From: Amycolatopsis sp. WAC 01376
GTDB lineage: Bacteria; Actinomycetota; Actinomycetes; Mycobacteriales; Pseudonocardiaceae
DNA length: 64,000 bases
Direction of reading: 5' to 3'
Assembly (NCBI RefSeq): GCF_003947415.1
Contig: NZ_QHKL01000007.1
Coordinates: 124,001 to 188,000, forward strand
Shown: positions 39,136-47,417 of the stretch, in pieces
How positions within the stretch are numbered: position 1 is the first letter of the stretch
Layout of the letters: each line of letters begins with the position of its first letter
Program-made: the position numbers and the translations under genes
The notes under the pieces: generated by a model
The model's database searches: none
What the model was told of the DNA's origin: nothing
What the model saw: the letters and a program-made list of their open reading frames with translations, nothing else

Positions 39136-39190
39136 GTACATGAAGGACCCCTTCCTTGCGCCTGGCGCAAGGAAGGGGTCCTTCATGTAC
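39136..39190. terminator. palindromic terminator after the GH2 gene (GTACATGAAGG family)
   Basis: The arms starting GTACATGAAGGACCCCTTCC are perfect over 26 bases, with the loop CTG. It lies 12 bases after the stop and closes the sugar operon. Confidence 0.85.
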
Positions 39191-39201
39191 CTCGGCAAGG
39201 T

Positions 39202-39248
39202 GTGAAGGTCGAGTTTCCTCGGCTGAGCCGAGGGAAGGGGGCCTTCAC
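39202..39248. repeat. imperfect palindrome, GTGAAGG family
   Basis: The outer arms GTGAAGG and CCTTCAC and the inner arms TTCCTCGGC and GCCGAGGGAA give a stem with an internal mismatch zone. It lies in the 345-base gap between the GH2 gene and the next gene, which holds only palindromes. Confidence 0.6.
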
Positions 39249-39300
39249 GCGCAGCCGCTGTGACTGCTGGTACTCGTGGGGCGAAGGTGGCGGTTATCGA

Positions 39301-39355
39301 GTCCGTGAAGGCCTCCTTGAGGGACCCAGGGTCCCTCAAGGAGGCCTTCACGGAC
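39301..39355. repeat. perfect long palindrome, GTGAAGGCCTCCTT family
   Basis: The arms starting GTCCGTGAAGGCCTCCTTGA are perfect almost to the centre. It is the third palindrome in a row here, upstream of the stand-alone LysR-effector gene, so it may be more than a terminator. Confidence 0.75.
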
Positions 39356-39468
39356 CGAGCCTGGCACCGACCCGCAGCCGGAACCCGCGCAGATACCTAA
39401 GACACCCTTGGCTCTGACCGTCCTTGCCACTCACGAGCGCGATGACCACTCCCGGTAACCTTGCTTCC

Positions 39469-40212
39469 ATGACCGGCCCGGAAACACCCGCCTCCTTCAA
39501 GCTCGCGTACGTCCCCGGCGTGACGCCCTCGAAGTGGGTCCGGATCTGGAACGAGCGGTCGCCCGGCGTCCCCCTCAAGCTCGTCCAGACGACCGCGGCC
39601 GAGGCCGCCGGGCTGGTCCGGGAGCGTGAGGTGGACGCCGTCCTGCTGAGGCTCCCGATCGATCGCGAGGGTCTGCACGCGATCCCGCTCTACACCGAGA
39701 CGACCGTCGTGGTCGTCCCCAAGGACCACCTGATCGCCGCCGCGGACGAGGTCTCCGTCGACGACATCGCCGACGACGTCGTGCTGCACCCGCTCGACGA
39801 CACGCTGGACTGGGAGCGGCCGCCGGGGAAACCCGCGCTGGAGCGCCCCGCCACCACGGCGGACGCGATCGAGCTGGTCGCCGCCGGTGTCGGGCTCCTG
39901 GTCGTCCCGCAGTCGCTCGCGCGGCTGCACCACCGGCGTGACCTGACCTATCGTCCGATCTCCGGCACGCCCGAATCCGGGATCGCGTTGTCCTGGCCGG
40001 ACGAAGAGACCTCCGACCTGATGGAACAGTTCATCGGGATCGTGCGCGGCCGGACCGTCAACAGCACTCGGGGGCGGCAGCAGGCCCCGGAAAAGCAGAC
40101 ACCCGAGAAGAAGGCGCCGGCGAAGAGCAAGCGCCCCCAGACCGCCGGCCGGAAGCCGCAGCCTGGGCAGCGCGGGGCTCCCAAGGGCGGGAAGCGCCGC
40201 CGCCGGGGCTAG
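39469..40212 (+). CDS. stand-alone LysR-type effector-binding domain protein with basic tail
   Basis: This protein of about 247 residues is made of a LysR substrate-binding domain (FKLAYVPGVTPSKWVRIWNE to about residue 200) without any N-terminal HTH. The C-terminal tail of about 45 residues is rich in Lys, Arg, Pro and Gln (ending GKRRRRG), which could bind nucleic acid. The start is uncertain: MTTPGN at 39442 is an alternative, and neither has a clear ribosome site. It converges with a DUF5997 gene with the shared stop CTAG, an arrangement recalled from other actinobacteria. Regulatory mechanism unknown. Confidence 0.82.
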   Translation: MTGPETPASFKLAYVPGVTPSKWVRIWNERSPGVPLKLVQTTAAEAAGLVREREVDAVLLRLPIDREGLHAIPLYTETTVVVVPKDHLIAAADEVSVDDIADDVVLHPLDDTLDWERPPGKPALERPATTADAIELVAAGVGLLVVPQSLARLHHRRDLTYRPISGTPESGIALSWPDEETSDLMEQFIGIVRGRTVNSTRGRQQAPEKQTPEKKAPAKSKRPQTAGRKPQPGQRGAPKGGKRRRRG

Positions 40213-40586
40213 CTCTCGCTGCGGGCGGCCTTGACCCGCGCCTCTTCCTTGCGGACCTCGGCGTGGGTCTCGCGCTCCCGCGTCAGCCAATCCGGGGCGG
40301 CGTTCTTGATCTCATCGATCTGCTCGGTGGTGAGGGCCTCGGTGATCCCGCCGCGTGCCAGGCCACTGATGGAGATGCCCAGCTTCGCCGCGATGACCGG
40401 ACGCGGGTGCGGCCCGTTGCGGCGAAGCTCCCGCAGCCACTCGGGCGGGTCGGCCTGCAGCGCGTTCAGCTCGTCGCGGGAGACGACACCCTCCTGGAAC
40501 TCCGCCGGGGTGGCCTCCAGGTACACACCCAGCTTCTTCGCCGCTGTCGCGGGCTTCATCGTTTGAGGGGTTTTCTGCGACGTCAT
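40209..40586 (-). CDS. DUF5997 family protein
   Basis: This is a 125-residue cytoplasmic protein. The part around TMKPATAAKKLGVYLEATPAEFQEG, and then VSRDELNALQADPPEWLRELRRNGPHPRPVIAAKLGISISGLARGG, look like two small helical, HTH-like units. The length and motifs fit DUF5997. Its function is unknown; the KLGISISGLARGG segment resembles a DNA-recognition helix, so a DNA-binding partner for the LysR-effector protein is possible. The two genes converge and share a CTAG as both stops. Confidence 0.82.
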   Translation of the reverse strand: MTSQKTPQTMKPATAAKKLGVYLEATPAEFQEGVVSRDELNALQADPPEWLRELRRNGPHPRPVIAAKLGISISGLARGGITEALTTEQIDEIKNAAPDWLTRERETHAEVRKEEARVKAARSES

Positions 40587-40609
40587 TGCCTCAGGGTAAC
40601 GCCCTGTGA

Positions 40610-41635
40610 TCAGGCGCCCTTCTCGGGCAGCGCGACGATGCCGAGCCCGGCGAGCACTCCGAGCACGGCGACCACGGCGAGGACGATCCAGGCGATCGGA
40701 TGCCCGAGGTTGAGCGTCCAGTAGGTCCCGACCCGCCGATGCACCAACAGCGCGGGGTCGTTCCGGTTCAGGTAGACCATCCCGGCGGCGTGCCAGTAGC
40801 GGTCGTCGTCGCGTTGTTCGTACCGGGTCTCCGGTTCGTCGCCGGTGGGTGACAACCGGTGCCCGGCGTCGCCTGCCCGGACGGAGAAGACGACCCAGGC
40901 GATGAAGGCGGCGGCGAGCGGCAGGTAGCCCACGATCGTCGTCGGCACCGTCGTCTCGACGATCCCCCAGAGCTGGAGCGAGACAACGAGCATCGTCGCG
41001 TTGACACAGCCCGCGGAGATCAGCAGCAGGCTGAGCACCCCGTGCAGGTACTCCCGGTAGCGCGCCGCCGACGCCGACGGCTGTGCGGCGTCGATTTCGG
41101 GCCGGGCCCGTGAGATCGCGATGGTCAGGGGCGGGACCAGCACCACGACCAGGATCTGCGTGAGGACCGTCGAGAAGTTCGTCGTGCCCTCGAACAGGCC
41201 GATGACCGCCGTGACGACGGCCAGCACCAGCGCCGGCGCCAGCAGGATCCACTGTGGACGGACGGGATCAGAACGCAGCGAGGTGTCGGCGGTGACCGCC
41301 TGCCGTGTCCCGGCGTACCAGCCCTCCTCGCGTTTCGCGGCGACGATCGCACGACTGGCCAGGCCGCCGAGCAGCGAATAGGCCACGACGAGACCGACAA
41401 GGACGACCTCGGGTGCGAGCTCGTCGATGAGGACGACGGCGCAGGCGACGACCGCACCCGCGGCGATTCCCCGGTTGTAGCGGCGGCGCGCGAGGAGGAT
41501 GACGGCCTCTCCGGTGCGCCGGGCCGGGACCCGGACGCCGAAGGGGAGGGTCGGCCGCGCCAGCGCGGGTGCCGAGGCGAAGGCGGCCGCGGTGAACGCG
41601 ACGAGGGCCAGGTTCAGCCAGAGCGGTCCGGTCAT
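40610..41635 (-). CDS. DUF5808 membrane protein
   Basis: This 341-residue protein has about seven hydrophobic helices. It ends in the DUF5808 element DDDRYWHAAGMVYLNRNDPALLVHRRVGTYWTLNLGHPIAW (about residues 272-315) followed by a last helix. The N-terminal part resembles DUF1648-type membrane proteins. The ATG overlaps the stop of the upstream GntR gene by 4 bases, so the two form an operon, as do YtrA-like regulators and their membrane partners in Firmicutes. A role in envelope homeostasis is inferred. Confidence 0.82.
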   Translation of the reverse strand: MTGPLWLNLALVAFTAAAFASAPALARPTLPFGVRVPARRTGEAVILLARRRYNRGIAAGAVVACAVVLIDELAPEVVLVGLVVAYSLLGGLASRAIVAAKREEGWYAGTRQAVTADTSLRSDPVRPQWILLAPALVLAVVTAVIGLFEGTTNFSTVLTQILVVVLVPPLTIAISRARPEIDAAQPSASAARYREYLHGVLSLLLISAGCVNATMLVVSLQLWGIVETTVPTTIVGYLPLAAAFIAWVVFSVRAGDAGHRLSPTGDEPETRYEQRDDDRYWHAAGMVYLNRNDPALLVHRRVGTYWTLNLGHPIAWIVLAVVAVLGVLAGLGIVALPEKGA

Positions 41636-42027
41636 CGCCGGGCGCCAACGGCGAACGAGTCCAGCACGGACCCGCACCGGCTGGTCACTTCGCGCGGGGC
41701 CAGGCCCAGAGCGACGGCTTCGGCGAGCAAGGTGCGCAAGCGTTCCTGCCATTCGTCCGCGTAGCCGTCGTCCGCCGGTCCGGAGGACGCGTCCCGCCGG
41801 ACCACCGCGCCGGTCTTGCGGTTGATGCGGATGAAGCCCTGAGTCCGCAGCAGGTCATAGGCCTTGTTGACGGTGTGGAAGTTGATCCCGAGATCGGCGC
41901 CGAGCTGCCGGGTGGAGGGCAGGGCGCTGCCTTCGGCCAGCACGCCGCCGGCGACGGCTTCGACGATCCGGTCGCGGATCTGCTGGTAGATCGGAACCTC
42001 GCTGTCGAGGTCGAGAGTCAGCAACAC
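41632..42027 (-). CDS. GntR family regulator, YtrA type
   Basis: This 131-residue short regulator has the GntR winged helix (residues 3-70, LDSEVPIYQQIRDRIVEAVAGG, LPSTRQLGADLGINFHTVNKAYDLL) and a brief C-terminal helical part with no large effector domain, as in the YtrA subfamily. I chose the GTG before LLTLDLDSE because family members start there; a TTG one codon later is also possible. It is coupled to DUF5808 and divergent from a 120-residue protein. A direct repeat lies upstream. Confidence 0.88.
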   Translation of the reverse strand: MLLTLDLDSEVPIYQQIRDRIVEAVAGGVLAEGSALPSTRQLGADLGINFHTVNKAYDLLRTQGFIRINRKTGAVVRRDASSGPADDGYADEWQERLRTLLAEAVALGLAPREVTSRCGSVLDSFAVGARR

Positions 42028-42041
42028 CCCGCAAGGATATC

Positions 42042-42059
42042 TGCTATACACTTGCTATA
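42042..42059. promoter_or_regulatory. TGCTATA direct repeat, probable YtrA-type operator and promoter
   Basis: TGCTATA occurs at 42042 and 42053, an 11-bp period, in the gap between the divergent GntR and 42099 genes. The AT-rich TATA segments could also be part of the -10 elements. An operator role is inference from position. Confidence 0.5.
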
Positions 42060-42098
42060 ACAACTACATCAGATGGCTATGGAGGGAAGGCGGTCACG

Positions 42099-42461
42099 AT
42101 GGCGACGATGGACATCACCGAGGGTGGAGTACGGGTGAGGTTCTCGGGCTGGGAGCGGCTGGCCGTATGGCGCGACGAAGTGGTCGTTCCGCGGGCGGCG
42201 ATCAAGGTCGTCGAGCACGTCGACGCGCCCCTGCGACGGACGCGCGGGGGACGGGTCGGGGCGCTGATCAGCGGCGTACTGAAGGTGGGTTACTGGGGGC
42301 TGGGCACAGGGATTCGTCAGCTGGTGTCGGTCCGCAGGGGTGTGCCGGGGCTGCGGATCGAGATCGATCGCGGGGTTGCCGGGCTCTCGTTCGACGAGGT
42401 GCTCGTCAGTGTGCCGAACGCGGCGGAGCTCGCCGACGCGCTCGCGCCGAGCAACGCCTAG
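42099..42461 (+). CDS. small PH-like protein of unknown function
   Basis: This 120-residue soluble protein has alternating strands (ITEGGVRVRFSGWERLAVWRDEVVVPRAAIKVVEHV) and a Gly-rich middle (GALISGVLKVGYWGLGTG), ending in a short helix (NAAELADALAPSNA). The pattern resembles small bacterial PH-like proteins in actinomycetes, but no firm family can be named. It is divergent from the YtrA-type gene and probably controlled by it. Its TAG stop is shared as CTAG with the next convergent gene. Confidence 0.75.
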   Translation: MATMDITEGGVRVRFSGWERLAVWRDEVVVPRAAIKVVEHVDAPLRRTRGGRVGALISGVLKVGYWGLGTGIRQLVSVRRGVPGLRIEIDRGVAGLSFDEVLVSVPNAAELADALAPSNA

Positions 42462-42952
42462 AGGTAGTCGAAGAACCGGTCCCACCACGACGGCGGCCGG
42501 TCCGGGGGATAGAGGGCGTCGAATCCGCTGATCCCGGTGTACTTGGTCCATAACGGGTGTTCGGAGACGGGCAGGTAGCCGAGCGCTTCCAGCTCGTCTT
42601 CGACCCGTCTTCGGACCGGTGCCGGGAAGAACTCCCGTTCCTCGTCTTCGTCGTAACTGCCCGGATTCCCCAGTGTCACCGCGACGAGGCCGCCGAAATT
42701 GCTGACCGTGACGGTCACCTGGTCCCGCGCGGAGGTCGCGCTCGCCGGGATCGCGATCCTGCCGAGGTGGCTGGCGTCCTGGACGTGGCGATCGACATCG
42801 CAGGCGCAGCCGAAACGGTGGTCGAGCCGTTCGGCCAGTCGCTCGAATCGAGCCCGTTCGGCCGGTCCGTCGAAGTCGTGCGGCACCTCCCAGTGGCCGG
42901 GTTCGTCCAGCTCTCGCAGCATTGCCCAGGTCTGCTGTTCGTCGAGGGGCAT
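42458..42952 (-). CDS. hypothetical protein, unknown family
   Basis: This 164-residue acidic soluble protein has a Trp/Phe-rich C terminus (PPSWWDRFFDYL). A Cys pair in FGCACDVDRHVQDASHLGRIAIP is followed by strands VTVTVSNFGGLVAVTLGNPGSYDEDEE. I do not recognise the family; the small acidic character is like immunity or SMI1-type proteins, but no toxin gene is near. It converges with the 42099 gene, sharing CTAG as both stops. Confidence 0.7.
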   Translation of the reverse strand: MPLDEQQTWAMLRELDEPGHWEVPHDFDGPAERARFERLAERLDHRFGCACDVDRHVQDASHLGRIAIPASATSARDQVTVTVSNFGGLVAVTLGNPGSYDEDEEREFFPAPVRRRVEDELEALGYLPVSEHPLWTKYTGISGFDALYPPDRPPSWWDRFFDYL

Positions 42953-43070
42953 CGTCGCCTCCCGGCCTCGGGTGGTCTAGTCCACTTACCGAACTGACCT
43001 TAGCCAGCTACATCACGCGCCGACAATGGTGGGACGAATTCTGGTCCGAAAAATATTCGCGGGAGACGAT

Positions 43071-43090
43071 GGGTAGCGCCAGCGCTACCC
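43071..43090. promoter_or_regulatory. perfect 20-bp palindrome upstream of the serine hydrolase
   Basis: GGGTAGCGCCAGCGCTACCC is palindromic except for its centre and lies 84 bases before the gene start. The related GTGGTGCCAGCGCTACCAC precedes the ABC exporter gene at 20676. It is probably an operator of an unknown repressor. Confidence 0.4.
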
Positions 43091-43174
43091 GTGATTCGGC
43101 AGCCTGCACTCCTGATCTTCGCGTCCGATTCGACCAGGGTCGTAGGCAACGATCCGTTCGAGCAAGGAGTGCGA

Positions 43175-44311
43175 ATGACAGTACGCAAGGGTGTCGTCGT
43201 CCTGACGGTGGCGGGGCTGATGGGCGCCGCGTGGACCACGACGGCGGACGCGGCCCCGGCCAAGGGGTCTGAGCTGCAGAAGGGCCTCGACTCGTTGGTG
43301 CGCCAGGAGAAATTCCCGGCCGCGCTCGCCTACGTGGCCGACGGAAGGCGTACGGCGTCGCTGGTCGCGGGGTCCTCGCGCATCGATCGCCAGGTCCCGG
43401 TGCCCCGCGACGGCATGGTCCGGGCGGGCAGCAACACCAAGACGTTCACGGCGGTCGTGGTCCTGCAACTGGTGGCCGAGGGCAAGGTGGAACTGGACGC
43501 GCCGATCGAGCAGTACCTTCCCGGGATCGTGCGCGGTGAGGGCATCGACGCCACCAAGATCACCATCCGGCACCTTCTGCAGCACACCAGCGGGCTACCG
43601 AACTACACCGAACACCTCGGGGTGCGGGACTTCGAGAAGATCCAGCACCGGTACTTCCCGAACCACGAACTGCTCGCCGCGGCCTTGAGCCATCCGGCGA
43701 AGTTCGCACCCGGCACCAAGTGGGAGTACAGCAACACCGGCTACCTGCTGGCGGGCATGGTGATCGAGAAGGTGACCGGACGTCCGATCCACGAGCAGAT
43801 CACCGAACGGGTGATCAAGAAGGCGGGTTTGAAGCACACCTACTGGCCGCAGGTCGGCGACCAGACCATTCAGGGACGGCATCCGCAGGGTTACGCGATC
43901 GGCAACGCCGCCACCGGCAAGGTGATCGACGCGACCGAAATGGACCCGTCTTGGGGCGGTGCCGCCGGCCAGCTGATCTCGACGCCCAGTGACCTCGGCA
44001 AGTTTTTCCGGGTGCTGCTCGAAGGCAGGCTGCTGCCCGCCGCGCAGCTGGCCGAAATGCGGAAGACGGTCGACGCGCCCCTGTCCCCTGGAACGAAATA
44101 CGGCCTCGGCCTGATGAGCAACCCGCTCAGCTGCGGCGGCGTGTACTGGGGACACGGCGGGGACATCCACGGATTCGAAACCCGCGGTGGGGCCACGGAA
44201 GACGGCCGCACCGTCGGGCTCGCGGTGACCGCGATGCCGGGCACCTTCGGCGACGCGGAGAAGGGCGGAAATGCGGTCATGGCCACTGTGGACACCGCGT
44301 TCTGCAAGTGA
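43175..44311 (+). CDS. secreted serine hydrolase, beta-lactamase/DD-peptidase fold
   Basis: This 378-residue protein has a signal peptide (about residues 1-27, ending TTTADAAPA). Its catalytic motifs are SxxK at Ser86-Lys89 (SNTK), YxN at Tyr185 (YSN) and the third motif HGG at 327. It is therefore a class C-like beta-lactamase/carboxypeptidase family member that acts outside the cell on D-amino-acid peptides or esters. It is close to D-alanyl-D-alanine carboxypeptidases of actinomycetes. AAGGAG precedes the ATG. Its 3' end lies 11 bases from the second MITE-like element. Confidence 0.92.
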   Translation: MTVRKGVVVLTVAGLMGAAWTTTADAAPAKGSELQKGLDSLVRQEKFPAALAYVADGRRTASLVAGSSRIDRQVPVPRDGMVRAGSNTKTFTAVVVLQLVAEGKVELDAPIEQYLPGIVRGEGIDATKITIRHLLQHTSGLPNYTEHLGVRDFEKIQHRYFPNHELLAAALSHPAKFAPGTKWEYSNTGYLLAGMVIEKVTGRPIHEQITERVIKKAGLKHTYWPQVGDQTIQGRHPQGYAIGNAATGKVIDATEMDPSWGGAAGQLISTPSDLGKFFRVLLEGRLLPAAQLAEMRKTVDAPLSPGTKYGLGLMSNPLSCGGVYWGHGGDIHGFETRGGATEDGRTVGLAVTAMPGTFGDAEKGGNAVMATVDTAFCK

Positions 44312-44322
44312 CGGGTGCAGGT

Positions 44323-44797
44323 GGTCGTGAGTGGCGATTCGGGTTCTATTGAGGGGTAAGGCAAACGTGTCGTGTCTCGGGCGAGACGGCAGGCTGGGTG
44401 ACGCGACACCGCACTCGCGTGCTCAGACCCGGATCTCGCGTGTTTACAGGCGTAACTCGCGTGTTTAGAGACGGAACTCGCGAGTGCGGCATCCAGACAC
44501 GCGAGTCACGTCCCCAAGCACGCGAGTTACGCCTTGCCGAAGGACATGAAGGCCCCCTTCCTTGCGCCTAGCGCAAGGAAGGGGGCCTTCATGTCCTTCA
44601 CGACCGGCCGCCGAGGTCACAACCGCCCCACTGTCACCAGGGACCACATCCGACGGTAGCGAAAGCCTCCTTCCCTACTGTCAGAGTAGGAAAGGAGGCC
44701 CTCGCTACCAGGAGAACGCCTACGCAGAAGCGACACCGGCCCCACGCCACGCCACCTTTGCCTTTCCCCTCAATAACCCGAATCGTCACTCACGACC
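44323..44797. mobile_element. MITE-like non-autonomous element, copy 2
   Basis: This 475-bp element has the clearest ends. The left arm starts GGTCGTGAGTGGCGATTCGG and the right arm read on the other strand starts GGTCGTGAGTGACGATTCGG, with matching continuing for about 50 bases at roughly 90 percent. It lacks coding capacity. Compared with copy 1 it has about 90 extra bases formed by tandem CTCGCGTGTTTA-type repeats near 44410-44520. It contains a perfect GACATGAAGGCCCCCTTCC palindrome (44543-44602). It cuts into an ECF sigma remnant on its right side. Confidence 0.82.
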
Positions 44798-44942
44798 ATG
44801 GACGCGCGTTCCTCGTACGTGTCGATCCGCGCCACTCGGCCGGTAACGTCTCCTGCAGCTCACTGCGATACGGCGCGACGAGGTCTCGGAACGCCTCGCC
44901 GTCACCAGTCTTCGCCAAGCTCAGCAGCTCGTCCGCCCCCAT
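44798..44942 (-). pseudogene. ECF sigma factor remnant, interrupted by MITE copy 2
   Basis: Reading the minus strand from an ATG at 44942 gives 48 codons: MGADELLSLAKTGDGEAF then RDLVAPYRSELQ, the start of a sigma-70-like ECF factor. The usual HCYRxLGS region is missing, and QETLPAEWRG follows, matching the later region-2 text. A frameshift then hides IDTYEERAS, which continues the family in another frame. The stop codon lies inside the MITE. AAAGGA precedes the ATG. It is a decayed gene with an internal deletion, a frameshift and a truncated 3' end. Confidence 0.8.
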
Positions 44943-44994
44943 GCCCGGTTCCTTTCTCCTGTGGTGTCCCTCGAAAGGATCGGCGGAAAACCGG

Positions 44995-45024
44995 TTCCCT
45001 GCCCGCGTCTCCGGTGGCTACACT
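44995..45024 (+). promoter_or_regulatory. candidate promoter of the leader peptide and EF-G paralogue
   Basis: TTCCCT and TACACT are separated by 18 bases, and an A-rich stretch precedes the -35 part. The -10 element is 36 bases before the leader-peptide start. Confidence 0.4.
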
Positions 45025-45059
45025 CGCCGCGAATCATCCCGGCGAGGAAGGACAGGACC

Positions 45060-45149
45060 GTGCGTCATCATCACGCCGTCGTCGTCCCCTCGGCCCGCTA
45101 CGAGGTGATCCTCGTGTCTCCGCGCACCCGGTGCCTGCCGCGCGGCTAG
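45060..45149 (+). CDS. candidate leader peptide of the EF-G paralogue
   Basis: This is a 29-codon GTG-started reading frame: MRHHHAVVVPSARYEVILV then SPRTRCLPRG. GAGGAAGGACAGG precedes the GTG with good spacing. It ends 132 bases before the EF-G-like gene. A GC hairpin lies between them and a GCACCGG repeat pairs around its end. Because the downstream product acts on ribosomes, ribosome stalling in this frame could open the main gene, as for other resistance genes. This is inferred from layout and coding pattern; no homologue is known to me. Confidence 0.5.
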   Translation: MRHHHAVVVPSARYEVILVSPRTRCLPRG

Positions 45150-45192
45150 CACCGGCCCGTTGACGAACGCCTGACTTTTTCGCGCGCTCTTC

Positions 45193-45209
45193 CCGTCGCC
45201 CCGCGACGG
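45193..45209 (+). promoter_or_regulatory. GC hairpin in the leader region
   Basis: CCGTCGC and GCGACGG pair perfectly around CCC. The TGACTTTTT tract lies upstream, not downstream, so it is not a classical terminator. It could block ribosome access or be part of an attenuator. Confidence 0.45.
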
Positions 45210-45281
45210 CGAGGGCGCCAGCCCGCGTTCGCCCGAATCGCGCAGTCCGAGCTCCGGAGATCATTTCGAAAGGCCCGCGCC

Positions 45282-47321
45282 ATGCGCACCGTCCCCCTGT
45301 CCGCCGTCCGCAATCTGGGCATCCTCGCCCATGTCGACGCGGGCAAGACCACCCTGACCGAACGGATCCTGTACGTCACCGGCACCACCTACAAACGCGG
45401 TGAGGTCCATGACGGCACGACCGTGACCGACTTCGATTCCCAGGAGCGAGACCGTGGCATCACCATTTTCGCCGCCGCCGTCAGCTGCTCGTGGGACGGC
45501 CATCTCGTCAACCTGATCGACACCCCCGGTCACGTCGACTTCTCCGACGAGGTCGAACGGTCGCTCCGGGTCCTCGACGGCGCCATCGCGGTGTTCGACG
45601 GCGTCGCGGGGGTCGAACCACAGAGCGAATCGGTGTGGCGCCAAGCGGACCGGCACGGCGTACCGCGGATCGCGTTCGTCAACAAACTCGACCGCGCGGG
45701 CGCCGACCTGGACGCGGCCGTGGAATCCATCCGGGAGCGGCTGCATCCGCGTCCGCTGGTGGTCCAGCTGCCGATCGGGGCGGAAGACGGTTTCGCGGGC
45801 GTCGTCGACCTGCTGCGGATGCGGTCGCTCATTTGGGCCGACGGCGGCGAGACGGCCGAGGAGGGACCGGTTCCGGAGTCCCTTGTGGACGAAGCGAACC
45901 GGCGTCGACGGCTGCTCGAAGAGGCCGTGGCGGAACTCCATCCGGCCGCGTTGGACGAGTTCTGCGAGTCGTCCGCGGTTTCGACGGAGACGCTGGTCTC
46001 GGCGCTGCGCGAGCTGACCCGCACCGGGGACGGCGTCGTGGTGCTGTGCGGCTCGGCGTACCGCAACCGCGGTGTCGAGCCGTTGCTGGAAGCCGTCGTG
46101 GCGTATCTGCCCTCGCCGTCGGATGTCCCGCCGGTCCGGGGTGAGTACGAAGGCACAGCCCACGAACGGCCCGCCGATCCGTCGGCGCCGTTCGCGGCAC
46201 TGGTGTTCAAGGTGACGTCGACCGCCACCGGGCGGTTGACGTACCTGCGGGTGTATTCGGGCACGATCCGGACTTCGGAGGCGGTGATGGACGTGGGCAG
46301 CGGCCGGATCGAGCGTGTCGGCCGCATCCTGCGGGTCCAGGCGGACCGGCACACCAGGGTGGACAGTGCCGTCGCGGGCGACATCGTCGCGGTGGTCGGG
46401 CTGAAGACGGCGCGTGCCGGCGCGACATTGTGCACGACGTCGGCACCGCTCCTGCTCGAGCCGCCCGTCGTGGCCGATCCGGTCGTGTCGGTCGCCGTCG
46501 AGGCACGCACGGGAACGGACACGGAACGGCTGATGTCGGCGCTGGCGCGACTGGTCGAGGAGGACCCGTCGCTGGTCATCCGGACCGATCGCGAGACCGG
46601 CCAGACGCTGCTCTCGGGAATGGGCGAACTGCATTTGGAGGTGGCGGTGGAGAAAATCCGGCGCGACCACGGGCTCGACGTCGGCGTCGGGCGGCCTCGC
46701 GTCGCCTACCGCGAGACCGTCGCGCGCGGCGTGTCCGGTTTCGTCTACCGGCACGTCAAACAGGACGGTGGCGCCGGGCAGTTCGCCCACGTCGTCATCG
46801 ACACGGAACCGTTGGCGGAAGGGGAATTCGAGTTCGAGTCCACTGTGGTCGGTGGCCGGGTGCCGCGGGAATACGTCCGCGCCGTCGAAGCGGGTTGCCG
46901 TGACGCGCTGGCGGAAGGCCCGCTCGGCGGGCATCCGGTGACGGGTGTCCGGGTCACGCTGACCGACGGGGCCACCCACTCGAAGGACTCGTCGGAGATG
47001 GCGTTCCGGACGGCCGGACGGTTCGCGCTCAGGGAAGCGTTGCGCGCCGGTGCGATGACGTTGCTGGAGCCGGTCGCCGAAGTGACGGTCACCGTGCCCG
47101 AAAGCGCCGTTGGTGTGGTGCTCGGCGACCTCGCCGCGCGGCGAGGCCGGGTGCTGGGGTCGGCGGTGCGCGCGGGAACGACCGTGGTCACCGCGACCGT
47201 GCCGCTGGCCGAACTGTTCGGCTACGCGACGCGGCTGCGCAGCCGGACCCAGGGCCGGGGCACGTTCACCGCCCGGCCGACCGGCCACGCCCCGGCACCG
47301 GAGGGGCAGCCGGTCCGGTAG
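45282..47321 (+). CDS. EF-G-like GTPase paralogue (FusA2 type)
   Basis: This 679-residue translational GTPase has G1 AHVDAGKTT (residues 16-24), G2 RGITI, G3 DTPGH, G4 NKLDRAGAD and the later domains II to V with [28 protein letters not shown] and the domain V block [19 protein letters not shown]. The domain order equals EF-G. The length is a little below the usual 700, and [20 protein letters not shown] is closer to EF-G than to Tet(M)/Otr(A). It may be a specialised or resistance-linked paralogue. A leader ORF upstream and a 15-bp terminator hairpin downstream set it apart as its own unit. Confidence 0.88.
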   Translation: MRTVPLSAVRNLGILAHVDAGKTTLTERILYVTGTTYKRGEVHDGTTVTDFDSQERDRGITIFAAAVSCSWDGHLVNLIDTPGHVDFSDEVERSLRVLDGAIAVFDGVAGVEPQSESVWRQADRHGVPRIAFVNKLDRAGADLDAAVESIRERLHPRPLVVQLPIGAEDGFAGVVDLLRMRSLIWADGGETAEEGPVPESLVDEANRRRRLLEEAVAELHPAALDEFCESSAVSTETLVSALRELTRTGDGVVVLCGSAYRNRGVEPLLEAVVAYLPSPSDVPPVRGEYEGTAHERPADPSAPFAALVFKVTSTATGRLTYLRVYSGTIRTSEAVMDVGSGRIERVGRILRVQADRHTRVDSAVAGDIVAVVGLKTARAGATLCTTSAPLLLEPPVVADPVVSVAVEARTGTDTERLMSALARLVEEDPSLVIRTDRETGQTLLSGMGELHLEVAVEKIRRDHGLDVGVGRPRVAYRETVARGVSGFVYRHVKQDGGAGQFAHVVIDTEPLAEGEFEFESTVVGGRVPREYVRAVEAGCRDALAEGPLGGHPVTGVRVTLTDGATHSKDSSEMAFRTAGRFALREALRAGAMTLLEPVAEVTVTVPESAVGVVLGDLAARRGRVLGSAVRAGTTVVTATVPLAELFGYATRLRSRTQGRGTFTARPTGHAPAPEGQPVR

Positions 47322-47326
47322 ATCGA

Positions 47327-47362
47327 CGATGGCCCGCCCACGGCACTGTGGGCGGGCCATCG
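47327..47362 (+). terminator. terminator of the EF-G paralogue
   Basis: The arms CGATGGCCCGCCCAC and GTGGGCGGGCCATCG form a perfect 15-bp stem with a 6-base loop, 5 bases after the stop. Confidence 0.85.
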
Positions 47363-47417
47363 CCCGGACCGCTGTCACCCGGCGATCGGGCGCCGGGCGG
47401 CAGCCGTTTTCAGCCGG

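Noticed and set aside
44758-45163. Overlapping short plus-strand ORFs right of MITE copy 2
   Set aside because: They run through the element end and the antisense of the sigma remnant; only the GTG frame at 45060 has a ribosome site and context.
45282-47321. Tetracycline ribosomal-protection protein (Tet/Otr)
   Set aside because: The G-domain and domain IV-V texts are closer to EF-G; without a phylogeny a resistance name is not justified.
45261-47378. 705-codon minus-strand open frame opposite the EF-G paralogue
   Set aside because: No family motifs and antisense to an intact GTPase gene.
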